Below, piece by piece: positions 26,292 through 36,607 of a stretch of DNA of 64,000 nt; the stretch's first letter is position 1, and every line of letters starts with the position of its first letter. This stretch comes from an uncultured Paludibaculum sp. GTDB taxonomy: Bacteria; Acidobacteriota; Terriglobia; Bryobacterales; Bryobacteraceae. The stretch covers positions 2,790,001-2,854,000 of the forward strand of contig NZ_OY762267.1 of the NCBI RefSeq assembly GCF_963665245.1. The letters run 5' to 3'. A model generated the notes under the pieces. It searched no databases. It was not told the origin of the DNA and worked only from the letters and a program-made list of their open reading frames with translations. The position numbers were made by a program, and so were the translations under genes.

Positions 26292-27557
26292 TCAAACTCC
26301 GCGGGGCTTCGACCAATGGTCGCGATAGGTGCGCCGTGTGAGCTTCGCGGCCTCGGGGTCGCCGGTCACTGAGTCATTCTTCGCGTCGTAGCGAACGGCG
26401 CGCCCGGTGCGGGCCACAATATTCGCGAGATGGCAGTGGACAACGGATTGGAAGCCGATTTCGATCTCCGCGTTTGGAGCCTTCCTCGACTTCACGCACT
26501 CCAGAAAGTTCCTGACATGCGCTTCATCCTCACCCGGGCTTTGCTCATGCTTGACGAGCTTGCCCTTCTCGTCGAAGACCTTGTAGCCCCAAAGACGGTC
26601 CCACTTGGCGATCTGGACCATCCCGTCCCCGCCGTAGACCGCCACACCGTTCTCGGTCGCTTCCATTCCGTAGGGATTCCAGATGCGCAGTTCGAACATC
26701 AGCATCTTGCCCGGATAGCGGAACGTGGCGTTGATGGTATCGGGCGTCTGCTGATCGTCCTCGAAGAACAGCTTCGCCCCCATGCCCGCGGCCTCGGTGG
26801 GCACTTCGACGCCTAATGCCCATCGCGCCATGTCGATCTGATGGGCGCCGTCATTGCCCGCGTCGCCGGTGCCAAAGTTCCAGTTCCAGTGCCAGGTGTA
26901 GTGGAAGCGGTTCTCGTTGAACGGCATCGGCTGTGCCGGCCCGATCCAGGTGTCGTAGTCCACTTCGGCGGGCACCGGACTGTCATTCTTGTGGCCGATG
27001 TCGGCGCGCCGCTGCACGTCCCAGGCCTTAGCCATCACGACCTTCCCGATTTTGCCGGAGTGGATGTAGTCGATCGCCTGACGGGTGATCTCCCGGCTGC
27101 GCGCCTGCGTGCCGTGCTGCACGATGCGCTGGCTGCGGCGCGCGGCCTCGACGATCAGCCGCCCCTCGCGGATGTTGTGCGAGCACGGCTTCTCCAGATA
27201 GACATCCTTGCCCGCGTCGCAAGCCATGATCGCCGCCGGGGCATGCCAGTGGTCCGGTGTCGCGATGACCACTGCGTCAATCGACTTGTCGTCGAACACG
27301 CGGCGCATATCGCGGACCACCTTCGGTGGCTTGCGTCCGGCCTTCTCCAGCACAGCCAACGCGGCCGGAACAACCCGGTCGTCGACATCCACCAGGTACT
27401 CAACATTGGCGTCCGCCAGCTTCGCGAACCCGCCGGTCAAGGCACGGCCCCGTCCACGCACTCCGATCACCGCCACGTTCACCCGATCGCTGGCCGCCGC
27501 CGACCTTACGGCGTTCAGCCCAGCGGCAACCGCCGGCAGGAAGTATCTCCTCTTCAT
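26292..27557 (-). CDS. Gfo/Idh/MocA family oxidoreductase with export signal
   Basis: About 421 residues from ATG 27557, which has AAAGGAGTT just upstream. The N-terminus (MKRRYFLPAVAAGLNAVRSA) looks like a twin-arginine or Sec export signal. The NAD(P) fold follows with VAVIGVRGRGRALTG, VIATPDHWHAP and the EKPCSHNIREGR motif containing the EKP of the family. The second domain is the usual alpha/beta substrate domain. It probably oxidises a sugar or sugar derivative in the periplasm, in the manner of exported Gfo/Idh enzymes. Divergent IclR regulation is likely. Confidence 0.85.
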   Translation of the reverse strand: MKRRYFLPAVAAGLNAVRSAAASDRVNVAVIGVRGRGRALTGGFAKLADANVEYLVDVDDRVVPAALAVLEKAGRKPPKVVRDMRRVFDDKSIDAVVIATPDHWHAPAAIMACDAGKDVYLEKPCSHNIREGRLIVEAARRSQRIVQHGTQARSREITRQAIDYIHSGKIGKVVMAKAWDVQRRADIGHKNDSPVPAEVDYDTWIGPAQPMPFNENRFHYTWHWNWNFGTGDAGNDGAHQIDMARWALGVEVPTEAAGMGAKLFFEDDQQTPDTINATFRYPGKMLMFELRIWNPYGMEATENGVAVYGGDGMVQIAKWDRLWGYKVFDEKGKLVKHEQSPGEDEAHVRNFLECVKSRKAPNAEIEIGFQSVVHCHLANIVARTGRAVRYDAKNDSVTGDPEAAKLTRRTYRDHWSKPRGV

Positions 27558-27606
27558 CTCAACTCCTTTCGGAATGCGAAAATATATTCGGATTTTGTTG
27601 CAGTTG

Positions 27607-27635
27607 ACGTTATCATGCAATGGAGACCGCGTCAA
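27607..27635 (-). promoter_or_regulatory. candidate sigma-70 promoter for the Gfo/Idh locus
   Basis: On the minus strand TTGACG (complement of 27630-27635) is followed after 17 bases by TAACGT (complement of 27607-27612), about 50 bases before the oxidoreductase start. The -35 is good and the -10 weak. TTGCA and TGCAA flanks at 27598-27602 and 27616-27620 form an imperfect palindrome overlapping it, a possible IclR operator. Confidence 0.3.
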
Positions 27636-27668
27636 TACAGGTGTACAAAGTTTGCCATCTGAGCTAGC

Positions 27669-28502
27669 ATGATGTTTTCGATGAAAGTTTCGGATACCGA
27701 GTCCTCAAAAAGCATGGTGCTGTCGCTCGCGAAGGGGTTTCGCGTGCTGGAGGTGTTCGACGCCCGCGAACCGGAACTCACCTTGTCGCAGATCGCTACG
27801 CGGGCGGAACTGGACCCCGGCACCACGTACCGCCTGGCGAAAACCCTTGTCATGCTCGGTTACCTGCTGCCCGCCGAAGGCAAGCGCTACCGTCTTGGAT
27901 TGAAGGTGCTCGACCTCGGCTTCAATGCCTTTGGACAGATGGATCTCAACACCATCGCCCGGCCGATCCTGCGGTCTCTTGTCGGCCCCATCAATGAGGC
28001 AGCCAGTATCGCGGTGCTGGATGGCCCGGAGCTCGTGTACGTGGAACGTCTGCAGATGCCCCTGGGCCGTCTGGGCATCTCGCAGCGTGTAGGAGCCCGG
28101 GTGCCCGCCTTCTGCACGGCCATCGGCCACGCCATTCTCGCCCATCTGCCGTTGGAAGAACGTCTGCAAATTCTCAACGCACGCCCTCGAACGAAAATGA
28201 CGCCAAATACCCCTGTGACCATTCCTGAGATTGAGTCGCGCCTCCAGAAGGTGCGGGAACTGGGCTACGCCGTCTCCGACCAGGACACGGTCATCGGCGT
28301 CCGTGTGATCGCCGCCCCAATCTTCGATCCCGACGATCGGCCCTGGGCGGCCATCAGCGCCGCGGCGCCCTGGATGGCCTGTTCGCTTCAGGAATTCGTG
28401 GAACACACAGCGCCGTCGGTGGTGAGCGCGGCCAAGCAGTTGACGAAAGTTTCGCGGATCTCCGGGTCCACTGGATTCGCGGCTGTGCGGCCGGGGGCGT
28501 GA
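27669..28502 (+). CDS. IclR family transcriptional regulator
   Basis: 277 residues. The N-terminal winged helix contains LTLSQIATRAELDPGTTYRLAKTL and LGYLLPAEGKRYRLGLKVLDLG. The C-terminal effector domain holds ISQRVGARVPAFCTAIGHAIL and LGYAVSDQDTVIGVRVIAAPI, as in IclR/GAF-like sensors. It is divergent from the Gfo/Idh oxidoreductase across a 111-base AT-richer gap, so it probably controls the minus-strand carbohydrate locus and itself. It is coupled to the next gene by a TGATG-type overlap. The effector is unknown. Confidence 0.9.
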   Translation: MMFSMKVSDTESSKSMVLSLAKGFRVLEVFDAREPELTLSQIATRAELDPGTTYRLAKTLVMLGYLLPAEGKRYRLGLKVLDLGFNAFGQMDLNTIARPILRSLVGPINEAASIAVLDGPELVYVERLQMPLGRLGISQRVGARVPAFCTAIGHAILAHLPLEERLQILNARPRTKMTPNTPVTIPEIESRLQKVRELGYAVSDQDTVIGVRVIAAPIFDPDDRPWAAISAAAPWMACSLQEFVEHTAPSVVSAAKQLTKVSRISGSTGFAAVRPGA

Positions 28503-29368
28503 TGGAACGAGTGGGCATCATTGGAATCGGCCTGGTCGGCACCGCCGTTGCGGAGCGCCTGCTGGCCTCCGGCTACTCCGTGGTCGGGTTCGACGTTCGA
28601 TCTGAACAACTGGACACGCTACAGGCGCTCGGCGGCGAAACTGCCTGCTGCGCGTCCGCCGTCGCCTCGGCCTGCGAACGCATCATTCTCAGTCTGCCCA
28701 CATCGGCCATCGTGCGCTCCGTACTGGATGAGATCCAGGCAGAACTCCAGCCCGGCTCGATTCTCATTGACACGACAACTGGGGATCCCGAAGATGCCGT
28801 GGGCTTCGCATCGATGCTCGCGCCGTTGGGCGTGGATTATGTGGATTCGACGGTCGGCGGATCCAGCCGTCAGGTGAGAACTCGCGAGGCAATCTTCCTG
28901 TGCGGGGCCTCGCAGCCGGCGTTCGCCCGCTGCCGGGACCTCTTCGAACAGTTCTGCAAACAGGCCTTTCACGTCGGCCCCCCGGGCAGCGGAGCCCGCA
29001 TCAAGCTGGTCCTCAATCTGGTGCTTGGTCTGAACCGCGCCGTTCTGGCGGAAGGGCTGGAATTCGCGCGCGCCTCTGGCATCGACCCAAACGTCGCTCT
29101 CGAGATCCTGAAGGCCGGCCCTGCATACTCCAAAGCGATGGACACTAAAGGTGCCCGCATGATCGCTGAAGAGTTCGAGCCGGAGGCGCGTCTCTCACAG
29201 CATCTGAAAGATGTGCGTCTCATCCTGGCCGCCGGAGACCGGCAAGGGGCGCACCTGCCCTTGTCCAGAGTCCATCTGGGTCTTCTGGAAGCCGCCGAGT
29301 TGGCCGGCTTTGGAGCCATGGACAACAGCGCCGTGATCAAGGCCTTTCAGAACGTACCGCACGAGTAG
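28502..29368 (+). CDS. NAD(P)-dependent beta-hydroxyacid dehydrogenase-like enzyme
   Basis: About 288 residues. The N-terminal Rossmann fold has VGIIGIGLVGTAVAERLLAS and IDTTTGDPEDA, and the C-terminal all-helical domain has KLVLNLVLGLNRAVLAEGLEFA, which includes the catalytic lysine region (IKLVLN). This is the 6-phosphogluconate/3-hydroxyisobutyrate dehydrogenase superfamily (tartronate-semialdehyde reductase-like). It probably reduces or oxidises a sugar-derived hydroxyacid. ATG 28502 overlaps the IclR stop; GTG 28499 is an alternative. It completes the carbohydrate locus on the plus strand. Confidence 0.85.
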   Translation: MERVGIIGIGLVGTAVAERLLASGYSVVGFDVRSEQLDTLQALGGETACCASAVASACERIILSLPTSAIVRSVLDEIQAELQPGSILIDTTTGDPEDAVGFASMLAPLGVDYVDSTVGGSSRQVRTREAIFLCGASQPAFARCRDLFEQFCKQAFHVGPPGSGARIKLVLNLVLGLNRAVLAEGLEFARASGIDPNVALEILKAGPAYSKAMDTKGARMIAEEFEPEARLSQHLKDVRLILAAGDRQGAHLPLSRVHLGLLEAAELAGFGAMDNSAVIKAFQNVPHE

Positions 29369-29434
29369 ACGGGCTGCTTAGGGTGCCCGCCAGGAGCGGA
29401 TTGCCACGCTTGCCGGTAGCCGGCGTCCCGTCCC

Positions 29435-29803
29435 TTACCCAAGGACCTTCTGGATGACCGCCAGCAGTTGCTCCGGCCGGAACGGCTTAACGATCCAGGC
29501 AGTGGCCCCGGCTGAACGCGCGGCTTGCTTCTTCTCTACCTCCGACTCCGTGGTGAGAACCACGATCGGCACATACTTGAAGGATCCATGAGCGCGCAGT
29601 CGCTTGATGAGCCCGATGCCATCGAGATTGGGCATGTTCAAATCTGTCAGCACCATCCCAAGCGGCACGGGGCTGGTGAGCTTCGATAGGGCATCCTGGC
29701 CGTCCTTCGCCTCGATCACCTCGTAGCCGGCTGACGTCAATGTGAACGACACCATCTGCCGGACCGTGCTCGAATCATCCACCGCCAGAATCTTCTTGTT
29801 CAT
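29435..29803 (-). CDS. CheY-like response regulator
   Basis: About 122 residues from ATG 29803. The receiver motifs are present: KILAVDDSSTVRQM with the acidic pair, LTDLNMPNLDG with the phospho-acceptor Asp, VLTTESEVEKK with the Thr switch and WIVKPFRPEQL with the conserved Lys. A single-domain receiver. It is the last gene of the chemotaxis cluster, 80 bases after the MCP-like gene. It probably relays phosphate from the CheA in this cluster. Confidence 0.9.
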   Translation of the reverse strand: MNKKILAVDDSSTVRQMVSFTLTSAGYEVIEAKDGQDALSKLTSPVPLGMVLTDLNMPNLDGIGLIKRLRAHGSFKYVPIVVLTTESEVEKKQAARSAGATAWIVKPFRPEQLLAVIQKVLG

Positions 29804-29883
29804 TCCACCACCTCGTATACAGGTCAACTCGCGGGAGCGTTTCGATGCTCCTCAGCGCTGGACGGGCCGCGCTGCATTTGTCC

Positions 29884-31662
29884 TCAGAAGAACTCGATAT
29901 TGTCCTCCGCGGCGTTCTCTCTGACGCCGCGCAGGCGATCGGCCTCATTGGTCGACCGTCCTGCCTGGAAGGCGGCGTGAATGGAGCGCTCGGAGTGCAT
30001 TGTGTAGCTCGCCGGCACGACATCCGTGCTGCCCAAGTCACAGGACTGCGCGTCGGCCCCCAGACCTCGAAGAACGCCACTCGCCCGGTCCAGAATGCCC
30101 AGTGTCTCATCCTGAGTGCCAAACTCCGCCACGGTCCTCTGCAATCGCTGTTTCAACCCTTCAATCAGTTCCATCGACTGCCTGTAGCCGCTGCGCGCCA
30201 GCGCCTCCGCGTCGTGGAGCGCCGTTGTGTCGTGCCGCAGCCGGGCGATCTCCGCTTCAGTCGTCCCAAAGGACTCCGTCGTGGTTTCGAGTGACGTCGC
30301 TCTCTCACGAATCCGTTGCAGCAGGGTCTCGGTCTTCTCCGACGCCTGCTCCGCTTCGCCTGCCAACCACTGGATCGCATTGGCGACAATCTCCATGGAA
30401 GCACCCTCTTCACCCAGGCGCGCGGCCTGAATCGTCGCATTCAGCGCGATCCGCTGCATCATGACGCCCACCGCTCTGATGCCGGAGATCGTCTCGGCGA
30501 TCTCGCAGACACGCTTGTGAACCGTCACAGCCGTCGACGCCAATCGGCGCTCGGAATCCCTGTTGCTGCAAAGGAGGTCCAGGCTGCCTTCCAGGTTGGA
30601 TTTGACGCTGTCGAAGAACGCCGGCTCGCTCTGTCCTGAAGCTCCCAGAAGACAGGCGGCCTCGCCGGCCACTTCAGTGACGTTACCCTCAATGCGGGCG
30701 AGTGAGCCTCTGATCTGCTGCACTGTTTCCGCGAGCGTAGCTCTCGAATTGTCCAGTTGCGCGGCCTGCAGTCGTGCCACGGCCGGCAGCTCGCCGCGCC
30801 CACCGGTTCCGCCATGCAGGGCCCGCAACGCCTGCTGAACATGCTCAACCTGCTGGCGGACAATGTCCTGAGACTGCAGCGCCGTAACCAGATCTCCTAC
30901 CGCCGCCGAAACCCCTTCAAATCGCGAAGCCAGTTGAGCATTCACACTGGCGACTTCCTTACGATGCTCCTTGATCTTCCGCAAACCCGCACTCGTCTGC
31001 TCCGTCAGCGGCCCCAGATTCTCTTCCCGCCGGCGAGCCGCTGCGCCCGCCTCTGCCGCTGCTTCGGAGGCGGTCTGGAGCAGGATCGCGACGGACGCCG
31101 CACTCGTGCCAACTTGTTGCCGGATCTGTTGCGACAACTCCAGAACCGATGCCGCCAATCCGACGAATCGACCCTCCTCCCCCACAAAACGCGCACTTTC
31201 GATCCGTGTCATCACCGCCAACACATCGAATGTGTGCACCAGTGGGCCAAAGGCATCGATTGTCGACCCGAGCGCCTTTGCGTCACATCGAATTCCCTGA
31301 ACCCAGCCCGCAATCCGGTCTCCAGCCCCATCCCGTTGCGCGGCGGACAAGACACAGTCGAGGGACGCGATGGAAGACTCATTGTTCGACAGATGGCGCG
31401 CCATCTCAGCCAACTTCATCGCCACGGAGCGAGCCATTGACTGGATTTCCATCAGACGCCGGCCGACAGGCAGGAATACTTCCTCGGTCGAATGGTTGAA
31501 GGCGGTGAGGTCGGCATCCACGTCTCGAACTAGGGCAGCCGTCTCGGCCGCCGGCATCCGCGGACCTTGCCTCCGGAATGAAAGCCCCAGGTTCGACCAC
31601 AAGCGGCGGTACGCCGTGCCGAGACGCCCACCGCTACGCACCACACTCAGTTTCTGTGGCAT
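29884..31662 (-). CDS. soluble MCP-like signalling protein
   Basis: 592 residues, no clear transmembrane helix. It is almost wholly coiled-coil. A chemoreceptor signalling hairpin can be followed around [20 protein letters not shown], but the usual [16 protein letters not shown] tip is replaced by [21 protein letters not shown] degenerate tip may reduce or alter contact with CheA and CheW. The N-terminal half is a second long helical region ([16 protein letters not shown]). It overlaps the 3' end of cheB by 16 bases. It may be a cytoplasmic signal integrator for the cluster; whether it is methylated is not clear from sequence. Confidence 0.7.
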   Translation of the reverse strand: MPQKLSVVRSGGRLGTAYRRLWSNLGLSFRRQGPRMPAAETAALVRDVDADLTAFNHSTEEVFLPVGRRLMEIQSMARSVAMKLAEMARHLSNNESSIASLDCVLSAAQRDGAGDRIAGWVQGIRCDAKALGSTIDAFGPLVHTFDVLAVMTRIESARFVGEEGRFVGLAASVLELSQQIRQQVGTSAASVAILLQTASEAAAEAGAAARRREENLGPLTEQTSAGLRKIKEHRKEVASVNAQLASRFEGVSAAVGDLVTALQSQDIVRQQVEHVQQALRALHGGTGGRGELPAVARLQAAQLDNSRATLAETVQQIRGSLARIEGNVTEVAGEAACLLGASGQSEPAFFDSVKSNLEGSLDLLCSNRDSERRLASTAVTVHKRVCEIAETISGIRAVGVMMQRIALNATIQAARLGEEGASMEIVANAIQWLAGEAEQASEKTETLLQRIRERATSLETTTESFGTTEAEIARLRHDTTALHDAEALARSGYRQSMELIEGLKQRLQRTVAEFGTQDETLGILDRASGVLRGLGADAQSCDLGSTDVVPASYTMHSERSIHAAFQAGRSTNEADRLRGVRENAAEDNIEFF

Positions 31663-32726
31663 ACCCGCACAACCTCACCGGTCATATCATGGAGCGGCAG
31701 GATCCGATCCACTGCACCCGTCTTGATAGCTTCGGCCTGCATACCGAACACGACCAATGTCGCTTCATCCTGCGCGATGTTGAAGGCCCCTGCCTGTTTC
31801 AGTTCCAACATGCCCCTGGCGCCGTCGTCACCCATGCCCGTCATAATCACCCCAATCACGTTTCGGCCTCCATAGCGCGCCGCCGATCGGAACAGTACGT
31901 CCACGGCAGGTCTGAGGCGGCTGACCAGCGGTCCATCCTTCACCTCGACGTAGCATCGGGCACCCCGGCGCTTCAACAGCAGGTGCCGGTTACCGGGCGC
32001 GATGAGAGCCTGCCCCCGGATCACGGAGTCATCGTCCGCCGCCTCTTTCACCGTGATACGGCAGCTTGTGTCCAGGCGTTGCGCGAATCGGGCCGCGAAC
32101 GCCTCCGGCATGTGCTGAGCAATGACGATGCCAGGAGCGTCGAGCGGCATCGCTTCAAGAAATTCGCGCAAGGCCTCGGTCCCTCCGGTCGACGCACCCA
32201 CCGCGACCACCGTCTCCGTGGACTGGAGGAGCGCCCGTGATGTGGGAGCGTCAATCACCGCATCCGCCGTCAGCTTCGGCCGGATGACACCGCCTCTGGC
32301 CAGTTGGCCGCGCAGCCGCGCGCGGGCTGCCGGTTTCACCACGTCGCAGATCCGAACCCGTGCCTTCTCAAGGAACTCGCGCTCTCCGAACTTGGGCTCT
32401 GTAATGATGTCCACGGCGCCCTTCTCCAGCGCCGCCAATGCCGTGTCGGAGCCATTGCCAGTGAGCGTCGAGCAGATCACGACCGGGATGGGGTACTGGC
32501 TCATGATGCGCTCCAAGAAGGTCAACCCATCCATGCGCGGCATCTCTATATCCAATGTCATGACATCAGGAACTTCCCGTTTGATCCGCTCCACGGCCAC
32601 GTAAGGATCCTGCGCAACTCCGATCACCTGGATTTCGGGATCGGTCTCCAGGATTCCTTTCAGTACCTGCCGCACTGACGCCGAATCGTCAATGATCAAG
32701 ACGCCAACTTTCCCAGCTCTCGTCAT
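31647..32726 (-). CDS. cheB: chemotaxis protein-glutamate methylesterase CheB
   Basis: 359 residues. The receiver domain includes [13 protein letters not shown] and [11 protein letters not shown] with the phospho-acceptor Asp. The C-terminal esterase holds the catalytic triad regions [11 protein letters not shown] (Ser), [11 protein letters not shown] (His) and [10 protein letters not shown] (Asp). It removes methyl groups from chemoreceptors. It follows cheR by 24 bases, so methylation and demethylation genes are paired. Domain order and length are standard. Confidence 0.93.
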   Translation of the reverse strand: MTRAGKVGVLIIDDSASVRQVLKGILETDPEIQVIGVAQDPYVAVERIKREVPDVMTLDIEMPRMDGLTFLERIMSQYPIPVVICSTLTGNGSDTALAALEKGAVDIITEPKFGEREFLEKARVRICDVVKPAARARLRGQLARGGVIRPKLTADAVIDAPTSRALLQSTETVVAVGASTGGTEALREFLEAMPLDAPGIVIAQHMPEAFAARFAQRLDTSCRITVKEAADDDSVIRGQALIAPGNRHLLLKRRGARCYVEVKDGPLVSRLRPAVDVLFRSAARYGGRNVIGVIMTGMGDDGARGMLELKQAGAFNIAQDEATLVVFGMQAEAIKTGAVDRILPLHDMTGEVVRVCHRN

Positions 32727-32750
32727 ATCCGGCCACCGGTTCCGTGCACT

Positions 32751-33677
32751 CTACCCGAGCCTCTGATAGATCGAAGTCCGTAACGCGCGTAGCGGCACAT
32801 CGAGCGGTGACAGTGATTCAGAATGACTGGCAAACAAATACCCGCCGGGTATCAGATTGCGGCAGATCTTTCTCACTACGGCCTCCTGAGTGCTCAGATC
32901 GAAGTAGATCAGGACATTACGAAAGAACACGACATCGAACATGTCCTTGATTCGGTAGTCAGCGCTCATGAAGTTCAGCTGGTGAAAGCTGATCTTCCGG
33001 CGTAGGGCCGGCACTACCCGAACCACTGGCTCCCTTCCGGTACGGCTGGCCAGAAGGTACTTGTTGCGCATAGCGCGGGGAATTGGCCCGATGAGGGACT
33101 CTTTGTACACTCCCTGACGGGCGTGGTCCAGCACCTTTGTGGAAATGTCAGTCCCCAGGATGGCAAAGTCGAAACCGGAGTGACCGGCCGCATACTCCGC
33201 CAACACCATCGCAATGCTGTACGGCTCCTCGCCCGAGGAACAGCCGGCCGACCACAGCTTCAGTCGTGATCCGGCCCGGCGCTCATCACGCAGCAAGGCA
33301 GGAACTGCGGAATCGCTGAGATAGTCGAAATGTCCGGCTTCCCTGAAGAAATCCGTCTTGTTCGTCGTGATGGCATTGATGACGTGTTCGCGCTCGCTGG
33401 CATGCGCGGAGGCGAAGAAGTAGGCTTCGTACTCGTCCAAAGATCGCATCCTGAGTTCGCGGACGCGCCCCATCAGCCGGCTCTGCACCAGAGCGAGCTT
33501 GGAGTCGGGCATCTTGATCCCCAACTCACCCGTGATGTACCGCGCAAATCGCGCAAACCCCGCCTGTGACAGCTCGATCAGACCCTCGGAGATCTCATCC
33601 ACCGTCGCTGGTCCCGCTTGTGTCGTCCCGCCGTGTTCCATTCTCACCGCCATCCTGTATCGTCCAGCCTGATTCAT
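32751..33677 (-). CDS. cheR: chemotaxis protein methyltransferase CheR
   Basis: 308 residues. The N-terminal helical domain is followed by the SAM-binding domain with LWSAGCSSGEEPYSIAMVL, AILGTDISTKVLDHAR and FDVVFFRNVLIYFD. The motif order is that of CheR. It methylates glutamates of chemoreceptors. The start at 33677 adds about 25 residues of uncertain value; the methionines within MAVRMEHGG are alternatives. It sits between a receiver gene and cheB. Confidence 0.92.
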   Translation of the reverse strand: MNQAGRYRMAVRMEHGGTTQAGPATVDEISEGLIELSQAGFARFARYITGELGIKMPDSKLALVQSRLMGRVRELRMRSLDEYEAYFFASAHASEREHVINAITTNKTDFFREAGHFDYLSDSAVPALLRDERRAGSRLKLWSAGCSSGEEPYSIAMVLAEYAAGHSGFDFAILGTDISTKVLDHARQGVYKESLIGPIPRAMRNKYLLASRTGREPVVRVVPALRRKISFHQLNFMSADYRIKDMFDVVFFRNVLIYFDLSTQEAVVRKICRNLIPGGYLFASHSESLSPLDVPLRALRTSIYQRLG

Positions 33678-33729
33678 TCCTATCCCGCGATTTGCTGCCG
33701 GCAGCCTGGACGTCGCCCGCCCGGGCCAG

Positions 33730-34113
33730 CTACCTCAATCTGTCCGGGCACCTCACGTTCAGTGCCGCGTGTACCGCCGCCACAAGCTCTTCCCTGGAGA
33801 ATGGTTTTCGCAGGGTCTGGCAGGCCCCCATCAACCGAGCCACCTTCAGCATGTCCCTGCGCCCTCTCATCCCGCTCATCGCCACAACTGGAACATCGGG
33901 ACAGATATGGCGCCGGGCACGAATCACCTCGAGCCCGTCGGCCCCCGGCATGTAGACATCGGTGATGATCAGATCGACCACCTCCGTTGTCAGCTTCTGC
34001 ACCGCGCTGGCCCACATGGTGAACGCGGACACTTCGAATCCTGTGGCCGCCAACATCGACTCAACAGCCTCGAGTGTCGAAGGGGAGTCGTCAATAACCA
34101 CGATCTTGGGCAT
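33730..34113 (-). CDS. CheY-like response regulator
   Basis: About 127 residues from ATG 34113. It has IVVIDDSPSTLEAVESML, IITDVYMPGADG with the phospho-acceptor Asp, VAMSGMRGRRDM and TLRKPFSREELV with the conserved Lys. Single-domain receiver, the second in this cluster. It lies between cheW and cheR. The two receivers may compete for CheA phosphate, one perhaps as a sink; inference only. Confidence 0.9.
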   Translation of the reverse strand: MPKIVVIDDSPSTLEAVESMLAATGFEVSAFTMWASAVQKLTTEVVDLIITDVYMPGADGLEVIRARRHICPDVPVVAMSGMRGRRDMLKVARLMGACQTLRKPFSREELVAAVHAALNVRCPDRLR

Positions 34114-34169
34114 CAGTACCTCAGTTAGGTAGTTGGGCTCCACTTCCCAATCGGCAAGGACCCTTCCTT

Positions 34170-34664
34170 CTATCTGGTTGCGGCGGCATCGGGCGCCGCA
34201 CCGATCTCGGCAGCCGCCGCGAGATCCTCGGAGGAGAAGACGGCGTTGACATCGAGAATGATAATGAAGTCATCGCCGCGCCTACCCATCCCCTGAATGA
34301 AGTCGTTGCGCCACTGCATCGCAATGCGAGGCGGTGGAACCGTGTTGGCGGCGTCCAACTCAATTACCTCGTGTACGCTGTCGGCAATGCCGCCCAGCAC
34401 CGTCGGCTCTCCTGCCAACTCCAGTTCCATGACGATGATTCGTGTGTGCACGGTGTCGGCACTGGGCGGCAGTCCGAACCTGACGCGCATATCGACGACC
34501 GGCGTTGCCTGACCTCGGACGTTGACTACCCCGCGCATATAGGGCGGGGCCGTGGGTACCTTTGTGATCTGGCAGACCTCCAGCACCTCCCGCACCTGCG
34601 CTACGTCGATCGCAAACAGCTCGTCTCCGAGCTTGAATGTCATGTGTTGACGGCTCTCGGTCAT
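34170..34664 (-). CDS. cheW: chemotaxis coupling protein CheW
   Basis: About 164 residues from ATG 34664. The CheW beta fold is clear: MTFKLGDELFAIDVAQVREV, PPYMRGVVNVRGQATPVVDM and FIQGMGRRGDDFIIILDV. It couples chemoreceptors to CheA. The longer upstream frame is not protein-like and was not used. It ends with an alanine-rich tail. It follows the MCP by 22 bases. Confidence 0.92.
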   Translation of the reverse strand: MTESRQHMTFKLGDELFAIDVAQVREVLEVCQITKVPTAPPYMRGVVNVRGQATPVVDMRVRFGLPPSADTVHTRIIVMELELAGEPTVLGGIADSVHEVIELDAANTVPPPRIAMQWRNDFIQGMGRRGDDFIIILDVNAVFSSEDLAAAAEIGAAPDAAATR

Positions 34665-34686
34665 CGCTGCTCTCCCGGTTTCTTTC

Positions 34687-36513
34687 CTATTCCTGGTACT
34701 GGGAAAATTCCCGGTCCCGAGCGTCCGCGTTACCCAGGTTGCTATCCAGGTCAATGCTTGCCCCGTTGCTGAGTGCGCTGTGCATCTGGGCCAAACTGGC
34801 GGAGCTTGGCTTTGCCCCCGAGAGAGCGGCACCAGGCACTGTCGTCTTGGCCGGGCGGGTTCGTCGCTTCTGAGGGCCCCTGGCGCTTTGCTCCCCGCCC
34901 GTTCTGAAGAACCCAATGCTGGCCTGCAGCACCTCCGATTGGCTCGACAGCTCTTCCGCCGTCGAAGCCATCTCTTCCGACGCCGCGGCATTCTGCTGAA
35001 TTACCTGATCCAGTTGCTGCATGGCCTTGTTGATCTGGTTTGCGCCAGTGCTCTGCTCCAGGCTCGCTGCCGCAATCTCTCGGACGAGTTCGGCCGTCTT
35101 CTGGATATCCGGCACCAGCCGGCTCAGCAAATGCCCTGCCCCCTCGGCCAACCGGACTCCGTCCGTTGTCAGGCGGCTGATCTCCGCTGCCGCCGTCTGG
35201 CTACGCTCGGCCAGTTTTCTCACTTCCGAAGCGACCACGGCGAACCCCTTGCCATGTTCACCGGCCCGGGCCGCTTCCACGGCCGCGTTCAGCGCCAGGA
35301 GATCCGTCTTGCGAGCAATCTCCTCAATGATGTTGATCTTCTCCGCTATCTCTTTCATCGCCTGCGCGGTTTGCCCCACCGCTTCCCCGCTCGACCGGGC
35401 ATCCTCCGAGGCCTTCGACGCAATCTTGTCGGTCTGCCGCGCGTTGTCGGCGTTCTGCTGGACGCTCGACGCCATCTCTTCCATGGCCGATGTACTCTCC
35501 TCGGCCGCCGCGGCCTGCTCTGTGGCACCCTGCGACAGTTGCTGTGCCGTGGAACTCATCTCCTCGCTACCCGTGGCGACATTGCTTGCCGCGGTAGCCA
35601 CATCGGAGACGGTCTTGCGCAGGTTCTCCAGCATTCTGATCAGCGCCTGACCCAACCGGTCCCGCTCCGAGCGTGAGTTGGCCTGCACAGTCAGGTCGCC
35701 TTCCGAAATACTAGTGGCCACCATCGCGGCGCCATTGAGACCATCCACCATTCCGTTGAGAGCCCGCAACATCTGCCCCAGCTCATCCTTCGAATCCACC
35801 TCGGCCTTGTGAGTCAGGTCCCCCTCCGCCACCTGGTGTACGAGTTGGGCCGCGATCGCCAGCGGTTTCGTCAGGCTTCTCACGACAATCACCGAAATGA
35901 AAATCGCCATCAGGATCGCTACGGCCAGCCCTACGACGATGCCCATGCGCGCGCTCCCGACGGATGACTGGACCACTTGGGAGGCTGAGTCGGCCTGCGC
36001 CTTGTTGAAGCTCACCAGGTTCGTGCTGGCCTCCAAGTACCGCCGGAATGCCGGCTTCTGCCGGCCGGCCATCTCCAACGCCTGCTTGGCGGCGTCGGGC
36101 GTACCTCTTCGCGCGACTTTGAAGATCTCATCGGCCGCGCCGTTATACTCAGCTCGAGCCGCTTCCAGTTGGTCGAACAGCTCTCGATCCCGCGCCTCTG
36201 TCACGCGGTGCTCATACTCGGTGTACATCGCGGTGATGCGCTTCCTTAGGTCCTGGATCTCCGAGTCCAGGCGCGCCGTCTCGTCCTTGTCGCTGCTGAC
36301 GATGTACTGCAGTTCCAAACTGTACGCCGCTTGGGTATTGGCCTGGATCTGTCCGATGACGTAGACACCCGGCAACGACTTCGCCGTAACCTCGGTCGAA
36401 GCCCCATTGATCCTGTCCACCTGCATGTAGGCGAACAGCCCCAGCACGAGCGCTATGACGATCACAACGCCAAACCCTGCCCCGATTCGTGTGCCGATCT
36501 TCCAATTCTTCAT
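34687..36513 (-). CDS. transmembrane methyl-accepting chemotaxis protein
   Basis: About 608 residues from ATG 36513. TM1 is at about residues 9-29, a four-helix-bundle periplasmic sensor (4HB_MCP-like) follows, then TM2 ([20 protein letters not shown]), a HAMP domain ([20 protein letters not shown]) and a canonical signalling hairpin ([20 protein letters not shown] then [12 protein letters not shown]). The C-terminus is basic and short ([13 protein letters not shown]). The ligand is unknown. It is the membrane receptor of the cluster, placed between cheA and cheW. Confidence 0.93.
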   Translation of the reverse strand: MKNWKIGTRIGAGFGVVIVIALVLGLFAYMQVDRINGASTEVTAKSLPGVYVIGQIQANTQAAYSLELQYIVSSDKDETARLDSEIQDLRKRITAMYTEYEHRVTEARDRELFDQLEAARAEYNGAADEIFKVARRGTPDAAKQALEMAGRQKPAFRRYLEASTNLVSFNKAQADSASQVVQSSVGSARMGIVVGLAVAILMAIFISVIVVRSLTKPLAIAAQLVHQVAEGDLTHKAEVDSKDELGQMLRALNGMVDGLNGAAMVATSISEGDLTVQANSRSERDRLGQALIRMLENLRKTVSDVATAASNVATGSEEMSSTAQQLSQGATEQAAAAEESTSAMEEMASSVQQNADNARQTDKIASKASEDARSSGEAVGQTAQAMKEIAEKINIIEEIARKTDLLALNAAVEAARAGEHGKGFAVVASEVRKLAERSQTAAAEISRLTTDGVRLAEGAGHLLSRLVPDIQKTAELVREIAAASLEQSTGANQINKAMQQLDQVIQQNAAASEEMASTAEELSSQSEVLQASIGFFRTGGEQSARGPQKRRTRPAKTTVPGAALSGAKPSSASLAQMHSALSNGASIDLDSNLGNADARDREFSQYQE

Positions 36514-36607
36514 TGTTCTTCTCCAATCCACCCTGTCCATCTCGCCAGAGTTGCGCCCCGCAACCCGGTGTCTTCCGCCCTTAAAATCCACCTGTGCCGC
36601 GCCGGAC

